Position numbers and translations under genes: made by a program
Notes under the pieces: generated by a model
Databases searched by the model: none
Told to the model about the DNA's origin: nothing
Seen by the model: only the letters and a program-made list of their open reading frames with translations
Source: Pteria penguin
Taxonomy: Eukaryota > Mollusca > Bivalvia > Pterioida > Pteriidae
Direction of reading: 5' to 3'
Assembly (NCBI GenBank): GCA_035048485.1
Contig: CM068589.1
Coordinates: 3,350,501-3,414,500 of the forward strand
DNA length: 64,000 bases
Shown: positions 21,305-33,149 of the stretch, one piece after another
Layout: each line of letters begins with the position of its first letter
How positions within the stretch are numbered: position 1 is the stretch's first letter

Positions 21305-21540
21305 GAAAATAACTGGTGTTACATGACTCTAGCACTAACAACAATGTACCACAGTGGACATTTACGGACCCCTGAAATTAAGAGGTGAGACCAGGTGCCC
21401 GGGAGGAGTGAGCGTCTCCTGTTTGGCTAGCCACACCCGCCGTTAATGAGACGAAACAATATAATTCAGTACTGTATATATACATGAATGTGAATAAACA
21501 CTGTGTAGAAAGTGTCACAGTCGATTAACATCAGGAAAAG
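21305..21540 (-). mobile_element. Naiad B-like tail inserted in the Helentron
   Basis: It contains GGTGAGACCAGGTGCCCGGG and the CACCCGCCGTTAATGAGAC block in minus orientation, like the diverged copy at 5.3 kb. It separates two Helitron Rep blocks that are contiguous in intact elements. Confidence 0.6.
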
Positions 21541-22000
21541 GGAGATCATTGATATGCAATACATTTTGGATGTTTATGCATGTGCTACTTATGTAGCATC
21601 CTATATCACTAAAGTCATCTACTAAGAAAAGCTTCAAAAGAAGTAAAAGCAGTAAATACTACCTTAAAGCAAGAAATTCGTGCAGTTGGAAACAAATTCA
21701 GATAAGTGCTAAGGAAGCTGCATATATATGTTTACAACTACCGATGAAAAAATCATTCAGACATGTAGTATTTGTGAATACAAGTCCACCAAATGAAAGA
21801 GTAACACTGCTCAAATCGAGAGAGATGCTGGATAACATGGAAGATGATAGTGACACTATTGAGTGTAGCAATGATATTGTTCGTTATTTTGAAAAACCTA
21901 AATCCCTAGAAAAACTACACTAGCTGACTTCATTGCTTTCTATGAAAAAGACATCAAACCTTAATATTGCGCCTTAAAGAAGTGTTGTAGATGCCAGCCT
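21541..22000 (+). pseudogene. Helentron Rep region, second part
   Basis: VYACATYVASYITK near 21580 matches the Rep motif with paired tyrosines used for rolling-circle cleavage. SAKEAAYICLQLPMKKSFRHV (near 21705-21765) and VNTSPPNERVTLLKS follow. Frameshifts lie near 21625 and 21900. Confidence 0.75.
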
Positions 22001-23890
22001 TCTGCAAGAAGCTAATTACATCAATGATGATGAGGAAGAAAATAGTGACCAAGAAGACAGCAATGAAGATACAAACTTATATACAAAATATAGAAGTAAA
22101 AAAACAAAATGCAAACCAAGAAAAAGAATATAGACGAAGAAAACATGCAAACAGTGCACTTCAACCCATCTGTTACAGAGAGATTATAATGCTTTACTAT
22201 TCATGGAGGGATGAAGAAGCCCTTAAAGAAAGTGAGCAAACATATGTTGAATGGTACAATATGATAAAAGAAGAAATAGAGCTTACAAGAAAAGAATATG
22301 AACCCTTTGCAGAGGCAGTCGATGCTGCCCAACATTATCTTCAAGAAAATGAAAATCATGAAGATTCTTGGGATCAGCTTGCCCCCGAAAATCAGCAAGC
22401 AGGTGAGGAAGATATTCCGGATGCTACAGAAGCACCAGATAGTGGTATAGAAGATCCTGATATTGGACAGGCACTGGGCATGGCTGTAACGTCAAATGAC
22501 AAAGAACTACACCAACACCATGAAAGGGATGATGAAGAATATAGGGCTCATATGCGCAAATTCACCGCAGCTCAAATAGAGCTTGTTTATGATACAATCC
22601 ATCAAATCAAAACTTCAGAAGAACCAATATACCGTTTTCTTAGTGGAGGGGCTGGGATAGGAAGAAGTTATGTCACAAAAGCTCTTTACCAAACAGCACT
22701 TAAATGTCTGAATGCCAGAGCTGGGGAAGACTATTCATCACGAAAAGGTTTTGTGTTGGTTCCCACTGGTAAGGCTGCTTACCATGTTAAAGGCACAACG
22801 ATACACTTAGGTCTCAAGATACCAGCAAATCAGAGATTGGAACATAAGCCATTACCAAGTTCCTTCTTAAGCACACTAAGAACTGAAATTAGTAAAGTAG
22901 AGCAGATGTTTATAGATGAAATCTCTATGGTGGGCTTCAAACTCTTCAATTGTATAAATCAAAGATTGACGGAGGTCATGCAATCACATAAACCATTTGG
23001 TGGCATCTCAATAATTGCTGTTGTTGATTTGTTCCAACTCAAACCTGTAATGGACAGTTATATATTTTCACAGCCAACCATTGGTTATTTACCCTTAGCA
23101 ATAAATCCCTGGCAGGGATGATTAAACTTACAGAAATTTTGCGACAAGCAGATAACAATACGTTCGCAGAGCTTTTAAATAGATTGAGGGAAGGAAATAA
23201 AACAGAACCTGACATCACAACTCTCAAACAAAAAATCCATCAAAAGAGGACTAATCTAAAGAATATCCCCATCTGTTTGCAACAAACGATCAGGTAAATT
23301 CATACAATAGCAGAGTCATCTAGGAAATGCATTCACCAAACATTAATATCCCGGCAAAGGATCTTGTTGTTGGATCCACACCTTCTTCTATGAAAGAAAA
23401 GATAATATCCAGTTTCAGAAACTCTTCACAAACAAAACAACTTCATAATGATCTTCAACTTTGTGAAGGAGTATGGTATGATCTAACAATCAATTTAGAC
23501 ACACACGATAGACAGATCAATAGAGCGTCCTGCCTTCTTAAAACGATTGACACACCAAGGGGAATATTGACAGCATCAGGAAACTTATGGGTCCTATTTC
23601 AAGATAAAGATATGGGTACAAATCTTCGGAAGAATTGTCGGCGCCTCTATAAAAAGCGTATTAATGCTAACTGGACACCCATTGAACCTGTGGTGAAACA
23701 GTATCCTGCTGGTCATTAAGGACAAGCTCTTGTTCAACGTCTCCAGTTCCCTTTAATGCCAGCACATGCAAAGACAGTTCATAGGTCGCAAGGTTACACT
23801 CTTTCCACTGCAGTAATAGACCTTACATCCAGAAAAAGTGGATCATCTTCACTATGCAGTAATTAGGAGGGTTACTAATATAGAACATCT
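21991..23890 (+). pseudogene. Helentron PIF1-like helicase
   Basis: The 376-codon frame 21991-23121 includes a MLYYSWRDEE block, a variable acidic linker, then a superfamily 1 helicase with Walker A GGAGIGRSY (the usual Lys is Arg), Walker B FIDEISMVG and DLFQLKPV. The later motifs continue at 23327-23870 with stops and shifts, ending with AHAKTVHRSQGYTLS. The helicase would unwind DNA during rolling-circle transposition. The Walker Lys change alone should abolish ATP hydrolysis. Confidence 0.85.
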
Positions 23891-23989
23891 TCATATTTTG
23901 ACTTACAAGAGGACAAAATATCAGTCTCGCAAGATGTAGTAAATGAAATGGAAAGGCTCCGTTCAAATCCATTAGGCTTGCAACATAGA

Positions 23990-24465
23990 TCTATTAATAG
24001 TTTGCTATGTAAATTCAGAATTGTGTTCCTCAACAGCAGATCACTACATAGACACTTATCAGATGTCAAAGTAGATATTAACATACAAGCTGCCATTCGA
24101 TGAAACAAAGTTCTGTCAGAGAATTTCATTAGATTCTACGAGTGTTCTTAAATTCCAACAGTTCAGAAAGTATGCAATGCAAAAATCCCATGTGTGCCCA
24201 TTCCATGGCCTTGCTGTTTATTTCTCACAACAATTTTGTCAAACTCAAGATCTGTCTGCTCATAACATTGAAGCAATTCTTTTGAGGATCCACAGACTAA
24301 GACTCTGTTTGTAGCAATATATGAACCACCAAGTACAAATATTAAAGATCTATGTAAGCTGCTATTTGATGTTAACAAGAAATACCTTCAATCTGTTGAA
24401 TGTATTGTGTTTGGAGACTTCAACATTGACTGGTCATCTGAAACTGATAGAAATGTAAAGCTGAT
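23990..24465 (+). pseudogene. Helentron endonuclease (EEP) domain remnant
   Basis: Fragments such as SHVCPFHGLAVYFSQQFCQT and VFGDFNIDWSSET (near 24400-24440) match an exonuclease-endonuclease-phosphatase domain following the helicase, the layout of Helentron-type Helitrons. The frame is broken, and the domain is cut off at about 24465 where a family B Naiad begins. Confidence 0.7.
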
Positions 24466-26030
24466 GGATAAATCCAAACCACAAGTCCAAAAATCATGAA
24501 ACCATAGGACATACAAAATCAGTGAAAATGAAAAACAAATGGAAAATAACAAAATATGTCTACTTGAAGAGCATATGTGAACCCCTGTGATGGAGTGAGA
24601 TCAGGTGCCCGGGTGAGTGAGCATCTCCTGCTTGCTAGCAACACCCGTCACATATACCCCGTAGAAAGAGTCAAATCGTGTGAATTCCATATGTATCTAT
24701 ATATGGAGAAGTCGAAGTAGGTAACCTTCTAGTATAGAAGGTGTCAAATCTGTGTAAAGTGATCGGAATCGGTCTCAGTCCAGAATATCATTTAAAAGTC
24801 TGGAATAACGAGATATCATATGGAGTAATAAGAGTCTCGTAACGACCGTAGAACTTCCTCAGTGACGATGCTAGTCCTAGCATATATATAACCCTGGTTG
24901 AGCAGCTTAACTGAAAGTCGCCTAGCCCTCAGAACAAAGTCATTGTAATTTGAACATGCTCTGGAATAACGTATTAACTGAGATATGAATACGCCGTATG
25001 CGGGCGATGATGGAATGTTGCTACTTATGAAAGGAAAGTTTGTGATAGCGAAATTGAAATCGTCACGTTTGTCATAGAGTGAGGTGTTCAATTGACCATT
25101 AATGTCGAAAGACAACATAATATCTAAATACGAAGTAGAATTACTAGTTTCTGTGGTTTCTTTGACCTCCAGTTCACTTGGATAGATGATGCTAAGGTAA
25201 TCCGCGAATGAAGGATTATTAATTGAAAGCAGGTCATCTATATATCTGTAAGTAAAATTGAAGCCAAGAGCCAATTGTTTTTTTCCTTGCGAAAGCAAAG
25301 ACTGAATGAACTCAGCTTCGTATGAATAAAGGAATATGTCAGCCAGAAGCGGAGCACAGTTAGTGCCCATTGGAATGCCGACAATTTGTTGAAAAACCTT
25401 ACCTCCAAACACCACAAAAATGTTATCGATAAGAAAGTTCAACATCTGGATGACAGCTGTTTCAGTGTATTTATTTTTGGAATCAGAATTTTCCCTAACA
25501 AAGTAAGTTTTATCGTGGCCTATTACTATATATTTGAATTTGCGGCTTCCGTTTTTACTAGTAAATGCATTTTGAATAATTTCCGCTAATCTGTCGAAAA
25601 GTCAAAAGACTTGATGGAGTGAATTTTAGTAAAACTTTTTGATTTTAGATGTTCTAACAACTCTTTTGAATTTTTAAGGATCCACATTTGATTAATTCCA
25701 CTTCTGGAATATACTGTTTCGCAATATCTATGAAGGCCAGATTTAATTTCTGATAATATTTTTGTGAGTAGCATCGATACAGATTTTGTGGAACACTTCG
25801 AGGAACCAGCGATAAAGCGTTGTTTGTACGGAGTTTTGTGCATTTTTGGAATACAGTACAAATATGGAAGTTCTAAATTCAATTTATTTGAGTCAATACC
25901 AAACGTATTGAGGACAAAACCTCTTGAAAACTGCATGGTGAAGACCCTTGGATTTAAACAAGAAATAACATCTCTCACAACTGACTTCCACTCAACACTT
26001 AATCTTGTATTCACAAGATGCAAGAAATTC
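24456..26030 (-). pseudogene. Naiad family B copy 3
   Basis: On the minus strand this reads from a VLNTFGIDSNKLNLELPYLY start near 25925 through KMHKTPYKQRF, FDFST, a frameshift near 25590, an RT half in one open frame (24816-25445) with GIPMGTNCAPLLADIF and YIDDLLS, to a C-terminus shifted near the end. The family B tail ends at about 24456 within Helentron DNA. It is very similar to the 33.2-kb copy, so B was recently active. The 5' end is truncated. Confidence 0.85.
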
Positions 26031-26250
26031 ATACAGACTGGCGTTAGAGAGGTCTACTACTCTAACCAAAAATGATATGGGCAGCATGGTAAACAGTAAG
26101 TTATCCACAAGTTCATTTCCTTCTTTAAATTTTTTTAAATGATCTTCACTTAAAGTTTTGTTAGTAAATGAGTCTTTGTCAAAGAGAATATCATGAATTA
26201 CTATGGTATTTTTGTAGGAGTTATTGCCCTTGGACTTAGAAAATTTCATT
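25925..26250 (-). pseudogene. Unidentified coding-like fragment upstream of Naiad B copy 3
   Basis: Two overlapping minus-strand frames read TNKTLSEDHLKKFKEGNEL..LLFTMLPISFLVRVVDLSN and then LVNTRLSVEWKSVVRDVISC. They look like one protein split by a frameshift near 26000. It joins family B RT sequence directly. I do not recognise the family. It may be host exon sequence or the 5' part of another element. Confidence 0.35.
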
Positions 26251-26254
26251 AAAA

Positions 26255-26790
26255 TGATGGTTTCCGCTCATTATCTCGGTGAAGGTATGATGGATTCAAA
26301 TGATATTTGGTATACAGATATATCAAGGTGAGATGCAGGTCAGCTTTGAAGATTGGTTTGATAGGACCAATTTTGCAGGAGTTATTGCCCTTGCACTTAT
26401 TCCTGTGATAAAATGCTATGAAACGCAATTAACTTTAGTAAACGCTAGATGTTTTTCATGAAACTCATGCCAAATGCGAATTGATCCCGTCCGAATTAAG
26501 CAACGGGCGTATTATGCCACGCTAGGCGTTGCTCATGTTCAAATTCTTAATGCATTTATTATTTTGAAAAATCTAATTTTAAATTAAAAGTGACCTGAAT
26601 TAAATCTGCAAAACAAAATTGTACCACACTTTTATCTAAAAAGATGTTTTCTGACGAAACACTAGATAATTCCTAAAAAAATTAATCCAATACTGTCCAA
26701 CTTCTTATCTTACAATTCCCCAGAACCATTCAATGCTCTGATTGTGAGTACTTTTCCCATACAGAAAACTCCCGCTTACTGATCTCGGTG
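26255..26790. other. No recognisable gene
   Basis: AT-rich sequence without clear motifs or long open frames. Confidence 0.5.
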
Positions 26791-27235
26791 ATTTCTTCTT
26801 AGAATTTTTTGGATTTGCACTATATACACATTTTCAGTGCCCATGTCGGCACGGATCCTCTGTTGACATCCATTAAGTCGTTTTACTGCATTGATAAAGT
26901 AATTCTAAATTACTTTTGGATCGCTGTTTGTTTTATTCGCTTCCAGCCATATTATGTTTCTAGAATAGTCATCAATACAACGATTGATGGCTATACCGTA
27001 AGGCTTTAGCTTGTCGTTAGAGTCTACATGTCAAAGATAGTCGGGACCAAGACTGGTGTAGCGTCTTCTATGAAGTCTCCTTCTTTTACGAGCCAAAACT
27101 CCAGCTGGATCAGTTTTAATAGATATACTGTATCACGTGTAACTTTAAAACCAGCATGCACACACTTGTTATGCATCCATTGATGCACAATGAAAGCACT
27201 TCGAGACGACTGAAAGGGAGAATAGTGAATTTTTT
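26790..27235 (-). pseudogene. DDE integrase-core protein fragment
   Basis: Minus-strand translation gives HQWMHNKCVHAGFKVTRDTV, then ARKRRRLHRRRY, HVDSNDKLKPYGIAIN and IRADMGTENVYI. The spacing of the Asp in HVDS and the Asp in ADMGTEN fits an rve-type integrase core that is common in invertebrate and fish genomes. Stops and shifts interrupt it, and the final catalytic Glu region is not seen. Whether it is a transposon gene or a captured integrase gene is unresolved. Confidence 0.6.
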
Positions 27236-27477
27236 TTTCTTTCTACCAAATTAGCCCAATAGGCTTTCGTAGTATCCTTTAAGATGGGTCTCCTAAATGC
27301 AGAAAACCGCTGGAAAAATGCTCTAAATTCAAATTCTCCATTAATCCTCTACAATTCCACTGTATTCAGAACGATTCAGTTATCTACAGGTCTTGCAAGA
27401 GAGGGTTTGCGACCCTTTTTCGTTGGGGACTTACTACGACCCCTATTGTTGACTATGGTACATAGAAAACATATATA

Positions 27478-27901
27478 CAGTGGGGTGCAGTCCTAATATA
27501 ACATTATGTTCACGTCGCGTTAACGTGAAGTTTGCTTTCCTCGTGCGCTCAGGACTGCTGGGCACACGCGTTTGCGTTAACGCAGATTTCCACGTGAACT
27601 TAATTTCGAGACCGCGTGAACGCGCTTGACTGCCGCGTTAACGCGCTTGTCTGCCGCGTAAACGTGCTTGACAGCCACGTTCGCTTGTTTACAACTTAAA
27701 ACGTGTATTAACATGTTCATATAGAAGGATTTGAAGGAGAATCGATATATACATTGTATATTTAAATTTAAAAAGTTATTAATGTGTAAGTAAAATATTT
27801 AGAATTTAATTAAACCCTTCCGAGTTGAGGGATGAATTTCAGAAATGTTGAACGCAATTTCCGAACATTGACTTTAAGGAAATTTATTCTTATTTTAGGA
27901 A

Positions 27902-27954
<53 letters not shown>

Positions 27955-28583
27955 TGATGATGATGATGATGATGAAATAAAAATTAATAAAGATAATAAT
28001 AACGATGATAATTATTATATTCAGATATTATAGAAAATAGCTTAATTAAAAATGATAATAATAAATACATAAATAAGAAATACATGTAAATACAACAGTA
28101 AACTAGTTATAAATGAATAAACAAATAAGAAATATATACATAAATAAACCAATTAAAAATAAATAAATAAATGAAATTAGAAAGTAATCATGCTAGTATA
28201 AACTGACGAATTTTCTCATAAATACCTTCTTGCATGTCTACGCGATAATTTCCTTTGTTATATTACATATGAAATCCTTAGTGCAGGGTGTCATTTTAAC
28301 ATTTCATTTAATACACGTTTTATGGCGACATTCGCGGTAATTTAATTAGATCCATTTTATTTTCTCCATCCGTACTGCATAGAGTATTACAAATATAGAC
28401 ATGTGAACGTGCGACTGGACCGAGCGCACGCGGGAATAAATCGCGTTAACGCGAATTCCCCACCGCGTTAACGCGAGGAGCGCACGCGCGTCCGGTCGAG
28501 CAGTCCTAGCACGTGTGCTAAAGCAGTCCCCGTGACCGCTTTTCGCGTTAACGTGTATGTTATGTTAGGACTGCACCCATCTG
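27478..28583. mobile_element. 1.1-kb MITE with TA target, copy 1
   Basis: The ends are CAGTGGGGTGCAGTCCTAA and, inverted, CAGATGGGTGCAGTCCTAA, flanked by TA on both sides. It has no coding capacity. Its end regions carry many GCGTTAACGC palindromes and CGTGAACG relatives, and the middle has (AAT)n and (GATGAT)n. The flanks rejoin into the dispersed GCATTTCGACAA repeat (ACATATA|TA.CCTTTTAATTTTG), which verifies the insertion point. The TA target and CAGT end resemble Tc1/mariner non-autonomous elements. Confidence 0.8.
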
Positions 28584-28585
28584 TA

Positions 28586-28890
28586 CCTTTTAATTTTGTG
28601 CACCAGATGCGCATTTCGACAACTTATGTCTCTTCAGTGATTCTCTTGACCGAATGGTTGAAAGTCTCATATTATATAAATATTTGAAGAGCAGTGTTAA
28701 AATCAAAATGACCCAAAAGTGAACAAAAGAATCAATCGAAGGACAGAGCTACGCATGAGGGAGATACTCCTTAGTTTTAGAGTGATTTTACATAATTTCA
28801 TGACGGAAAATTTAAGTATATATTTAATGTCAGAACAAAAGCACTAAAACTAGACTTATGATGCCTCGGGGACTATCAGTCTACCAGCAG
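28586..28890 (+). repeat. Dispersed GCATTTCGACAA repeat, interrupted by the MITE
   Basis: It continues the repeat start left of the MITE at about 27465-27477. The core GATGCGCATTTCGACAAC, GGGAGATACTCCTTAG and the GGGGACTATCAGTCTACCAG end block are present. Confidence 0.75.
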
Positions 28891-29016
28891 TGGGAGTATC
28901 TTTAATAACTGCTTCAACATTTGATGAATTGGGATTGTTTGTATCAGACGGAGAGGTGTTTTCTATCTCTACTTCTCATCAAATTTTATTACGAACGACC
29001 ACTTCAAGAGGACAGC

Positions 29017-29235
29017 CTAGATAATTAACTCTGGTATCAGACTGATTTCATGTGAATTCACAGGTGACGATTTACTGTGAACGATTTTTTCAGAAGGTTT
29101 AGATATTGTCAGTGACGAAGTTGAGAATAATGGTTTAGGTTCTGAAGGACTAGACAGCGGAGTAAGGTTAGTCTTCAAATATGCTATGTCAGTTTGAACT
29201 GCAATAGATACTATTTCCTTATGCTTCCGAAGCAT
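29017..29235 (-). CDS. Hypothetical Ser/Pro-rich fragment
   Basis: A 72-codon frame contains SIAVQTDIAYLKTNLTPLSS and repeated S/P/K runs. It lies just right of the dispersed repeat and could be an exon or part of that repeat's parent element. No family is recognised. Confidence 0.25.
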   Translation of the reverse strand: MLRKHKEIVSIAVQTDIAYLKTNLTPLSSPSEPKPLFSTSSLTISKPSEKIVHSKSSPVNSHEISLIPELII

Positions 29236-29479
29236 AACTATTAATACTCACTTGATGACTTCCATATATTTTCCAAGTTTCAGGATACCTTTCTCAACTT
29301 TTATCTTAATTATATCCATTTCTCTTTTGTTAACAGGACATTATTTTGAAGAATCAAAATGGCATCCATTGCAGGTGTCACTTATATCTTATTTCTGCAT
29401 GTATTTAAACTATGATAAAAATTTTGGCAACGAAAACAGGGCAGTGGGGGTGGATAATACAAGTCAGCCTTAGCGTTGT

Positions 29480-30690
29480 TTTATTTTGATGGTACAGTCG
29501 GTGTACGAAACGTAAGTAAAATGTACGCATTTAATTTCTTTTTCACCCTTTTAATGACACAACGACGAATAGCAATTACCTTTTGACTTCTTAATCTATC
29601 TAAAATAACATCATCAGGCATTAAAGCTAAACTGCTCCCTTGTTTGTATTAAGGGATTCATGGAGAGTAACCTTTACCGGTGTTTCACCGATGTGGTCAC
29701 ATTGCAGCAAGTTAATGGACTATTGTTTCTTGAAATATTCAACCAATAACTGACCATTGCTTTATTTCGTAACATTTTTTATAGTTCCCGCAATCGACTG
29801 AATTGTTTTGTGTATCACGAATGGGTCAAATTTTGACAATGCAGTATGTTCTGAAGATATAACAAATATCTAGACCAATTGTCATCTTGTTACGTGATTT
29901 CAGTATAGTCAGCTAATCATTTACATTTACGTTTGATTAATGTTTGGTAGTTTCATTGTGGATCCATCAGAACAGAAGTGCCACAATCATCCACCCTTCA
30001 GGGAGTGTCTACAAGGGCCGGGTATACTCGACCATAAAAAAGAAATACATTTAACTGCAGAAAAATTAACTCGGTACCAGTCGAGAGTACATTTCAGAAC
30101 AGCCAATGGCATGCAGATACTTTTCATTTACAATCGATTGGCCACTAAGCCACTGCATTCTCAGATGAAAAGTTGGAAGATGCAATATATGACATAAAAA
30201 GAACAAAAGTAGACAATATGCATTAAACTTCAATAAGGGCTTGGCATGGCAAAGCCGATTGATCAGGATCGGGCCCATCCAACCGCCAGTCTAGTTGAAG
30301 TAAGCGCAAAGTGGAGTGTTGGACACAAACAAACCGCACTTTTAATATAACCTCAGCCACCAGGATCCCGTCCTCCAACGACACAGGTTGACCTCTCATA
30401 TGGTCTTTAACCGCGACCACCAAGAGGGTGCTTGGGAATATTTCATAAGACTTCCCCAGGTACCTCATTTGGTCACCTTATACAAGACGCAAGATGTACG
30501 GAGGTCCTATTCTTATCACCCCGGGGACCCCACGGGAATAACTTGTGTCTTGTTCACAATTGCGTTTTTGATTGCACGTGACAGATTCCTTGGTTAGTTG
30601 ATTGGTGTTTTACGCACTTTCAACAATTTTTCAGTAATATCGTGGCATGAAAACTGGAGGTTACCAGCTCCTAATACATAATAGCTATAT
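29480..30690. other. No recognisable gene
   Basis: A GC-richer block at 30230-30560 stands out from the AT-rich surroundings and may be a SINE-like repeat, but no RNA promoter box was confirmed. Open frames on both strands lack motifs. Confidence 0.4.
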
Positions 30691-31250
30691 TGACATTTTC
30701 AAAACTCAGTTTAACTCCAACACTGCATATGTTGAATCTCTTACGTCCAAAGGCAACATCTGATATGGCCATCGCATGACCATTTTTAGTATACATAAAT
30801 ATTATCTCCAACTATGTGTTGGCTCCCTGAATTATAGGAAAGTCCATATAAATCACTGTTTATATCTCTCTGTCTTACTAGATCTAATTAAAATTTAGAC
30901 CCTGCCTCTGGTGTTGTAACAAAAAATATAAACTATACCTTTGTACTTCATATAACTTCGGGGTTTTCTAACAAACAACACACTTTATATACATACTGGA
31001 CTCGATTAGAAATATGTATAGCCATTGGGTTTTTGATATTGTATAGCTCCATGGTGACTTCTGCCACATACCTGTAACTCCTCTTTTTTTCTTTGATTGA
31101 TAACATTTATGTGCAACTTAATTGCAAGATTTATCAGCAGATAGTTGGGATTCCTATGGGTACTCTCTACGTACCTTTTTTACCAGATTTGTATCTATAT
31201 TGTCAAGAGAGGTTCTTCATGCATTCTCTCCAAATATCTAAATTCTACAC
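30690..31250 (+). pseudogene. Naiad family A fragment with a nested tail insertion
   Basis: Pieces of family A coding sequence (WLP..YRKVHINHC-like, SGFSNKQHTLYTYWT, then NIYVQLNCKIYQQIVGIPMGT) run in order with deletions. At about 31035-31083 the last 50 bp of the family A tail (ATTGTATAGCTCCATGGTGA to CTCCTCTTTTTTT) splits the frame between GFL and DNIYV, flanked by a short TTTGAT-type duplication. That is a minimal, extremely 5'-truncated insertion. Confidence 0.65.
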
Positions 31251-31255
31251 TGAAA

Positions 31256-32540
31256 TGATACATAATAACGCTGGGGATAAGTCTGCATTGGGTTGTAAAG
31301 GGACCCAATACAAGATATATGGTCTTAGCGATGATCTTGGGGTCATACTGTGGATGTCGAACGCGTTTAATATTTTTAGAAGCAGTCGATATGAAATTAT
31401 CGGAACCTTTGACCCTCCTTAGTTTGTACACTAGATCGTATAAATTGGGATGGGAAATTCCTCTGGATATATATTGTTGAAAAGTAACATTTTCGAATTA
31501 AGATAAAATGTCTGAACAAGATCTATAAAATTTACCAAAAGTTTTTCGAAGTTTATGATATGTATAACCCCGAGTAAGAAGTTTAAAAGTAATCTCAGAG
31601 TTTTTTTTTCGTGAAAATCCAAAGCGTTAGTGCAGGCTCTAGCAAACCGAACCAATTGACTAATATAAATACCATATGATGGGAGTCTGGGGACATCACT
31701 GCCTAGATAAGTGAATTTTACAAATGGAATTCCAAAGTAATCACGTTTATCATATATGTTGGTATGAATATTGTTGTTAATAATTTTAATATTAAGTCCA
31801 AAAAAGGTGTTTCCTGGTCGGAAGTATTGGCTTTGTTTCATTGAAGTTCAGAGGACAAATGTCAGTGATATAGTTTTCAAACTCAGGGTTATCGATTACT
31901 AAAATATCATCAAGATATATAGAGGTGCCATTGAACTTATCAGTAAGGTCGAAACGTTTAGAAGTTTGAATAGAATGCATACAGTCTCTCTCACAACAGT
32001 ACAAAAATAAATCTGCTATAAGGGGCGTGCAGTTAGTGTCCATAGGAATCTCAATAATCTGTTGATAAGTCTTGCCATTAAATTGTACATCAATATTATC
32101 CATCAAAATGTGATGGCAATACACAACTCAGTACAAGTCCAATATTTACAATTATCATATTGTTTGTTAGAGAAAAATCTAGATGTAACAAGTACAGAGG
32201 TATGATTTAGACTCTCTGTGGAAACACCAGCGTATGAGAGACAGCAATGTGGTTTTCATTAAGTCAATTGGTAAAGAGGTATATAGTGTAGAAAAATCAA
32301 AAATAGAAACGTTATTAGCCTCAAAATTTCTCAAATGGAATTTTTCAATGACTTCGTTAGAATGTTTAATAGACGTAACGTAATTGACGTTACTGTTGTT
32401 GAAGACAGCATTACAATACTTGATAACATGGCAAGACTCCATTGGTGTGGTTAACCAGGTTACGGGATCAACAGTCTCCCAAGTCGAGAGGTCAGAAACA
32501 TATTTTCACACGAAACGGTTAAAGAATAATATTGAAAAAA
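31256..32540 (-). pseudogene. Naiad family A copy 4
   Basis: Minus strand: YCNAVFNNSNVNYVTSIKHS, FDFSTLYTSLP, then NIDVQFNGKTYQQIIEIPMD, a YLDD-containing block and the C-terminal LDLNIKIINNNIHTNIYDKR region, spread over three frames. At UGA site 3 this copy has TCC (Ser, 31820-31822). Coding similarity stops just after the ORF end, so there is no SECIS. A family A tail lies directly upstream (32.6 kb), as in tandem Penelope-like insertions. Confidence 0.75.
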
Positions 32541-32559
32541 TGACAACAGCATAATATAC

Positions 32560-32770
32560 ACGGAACGACATTACAAAAATATTCGATTGTGCTGCGGTTA
32601 CGATACCGACTTAGGACGGTCAATTGAAATAACAAATGTCACTTAATCGGTGTAGTTAACCGGTTTACGGGCGCCCACCTTCCAACTCACCGTAAAAGCA
32701 GCACAATCAAACAGTCAACTTGAATCAAATGCAAGACTCACACAATGATAAGACATAAAAATAAAGTATG
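32560..32770 (-). mobile_element. Naiad family A tail upstream of copy 4
   Basis: Reverse-oriented module with CGATACCGACTTAGGACGGT, AACCGGTTTACGGGC and CACCTTCCAACTCACCGTAA. On the minus strand it precedes the 5'-truncated copy 4, which reproduces the pseudo-LTR arrangement. Confidence 0.7.
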
Positions 32771-33149
32771 TAGCTCTGAAATGAATTAACAAGGACGTGT
32801 AGAAATGTAAATAACTCCATTTTACGAAAAAATACATATTTCAATCATTTTACAACCACAATACAATTCAAACCTATTGAAGGAATTGAAATTGAATGTT
32901 ATCTAAGGATAGTCCTAAGAAAAGAAAATAACGAACAATGCGCAAAGATGACGCTAAACAGAGGGAAAAAAGGACACAAAATGGAAAATAATGAAAATTT
33001 ACACAAAGAGTCGATTTTATTTCTTACATCAGTTTCAAATCTGTTTACAAAGTCTCTGACATGAAAAGGTAATTTCGCTTTTTCTTAGAGGAATTTTTAT
33101 CATCACACCAGCAGGAAAACTTCAAACGATTATCAGTTTATTTTTAAAG

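Noticed and set aside
25386..25589. Minus/plus shadow ORFs repeated beside every Naiad B copy (also 33722, 38402, 60723, 63433)
   Set aside because: They are antisense reading frames of the RT coding sequence and recur only because the element does.
30230..30560. tRNA-derived SINE
   Set aside because: It is GC-richer than its surroundings, but no clear A/B boxes or second copy could be confirmed by eye.
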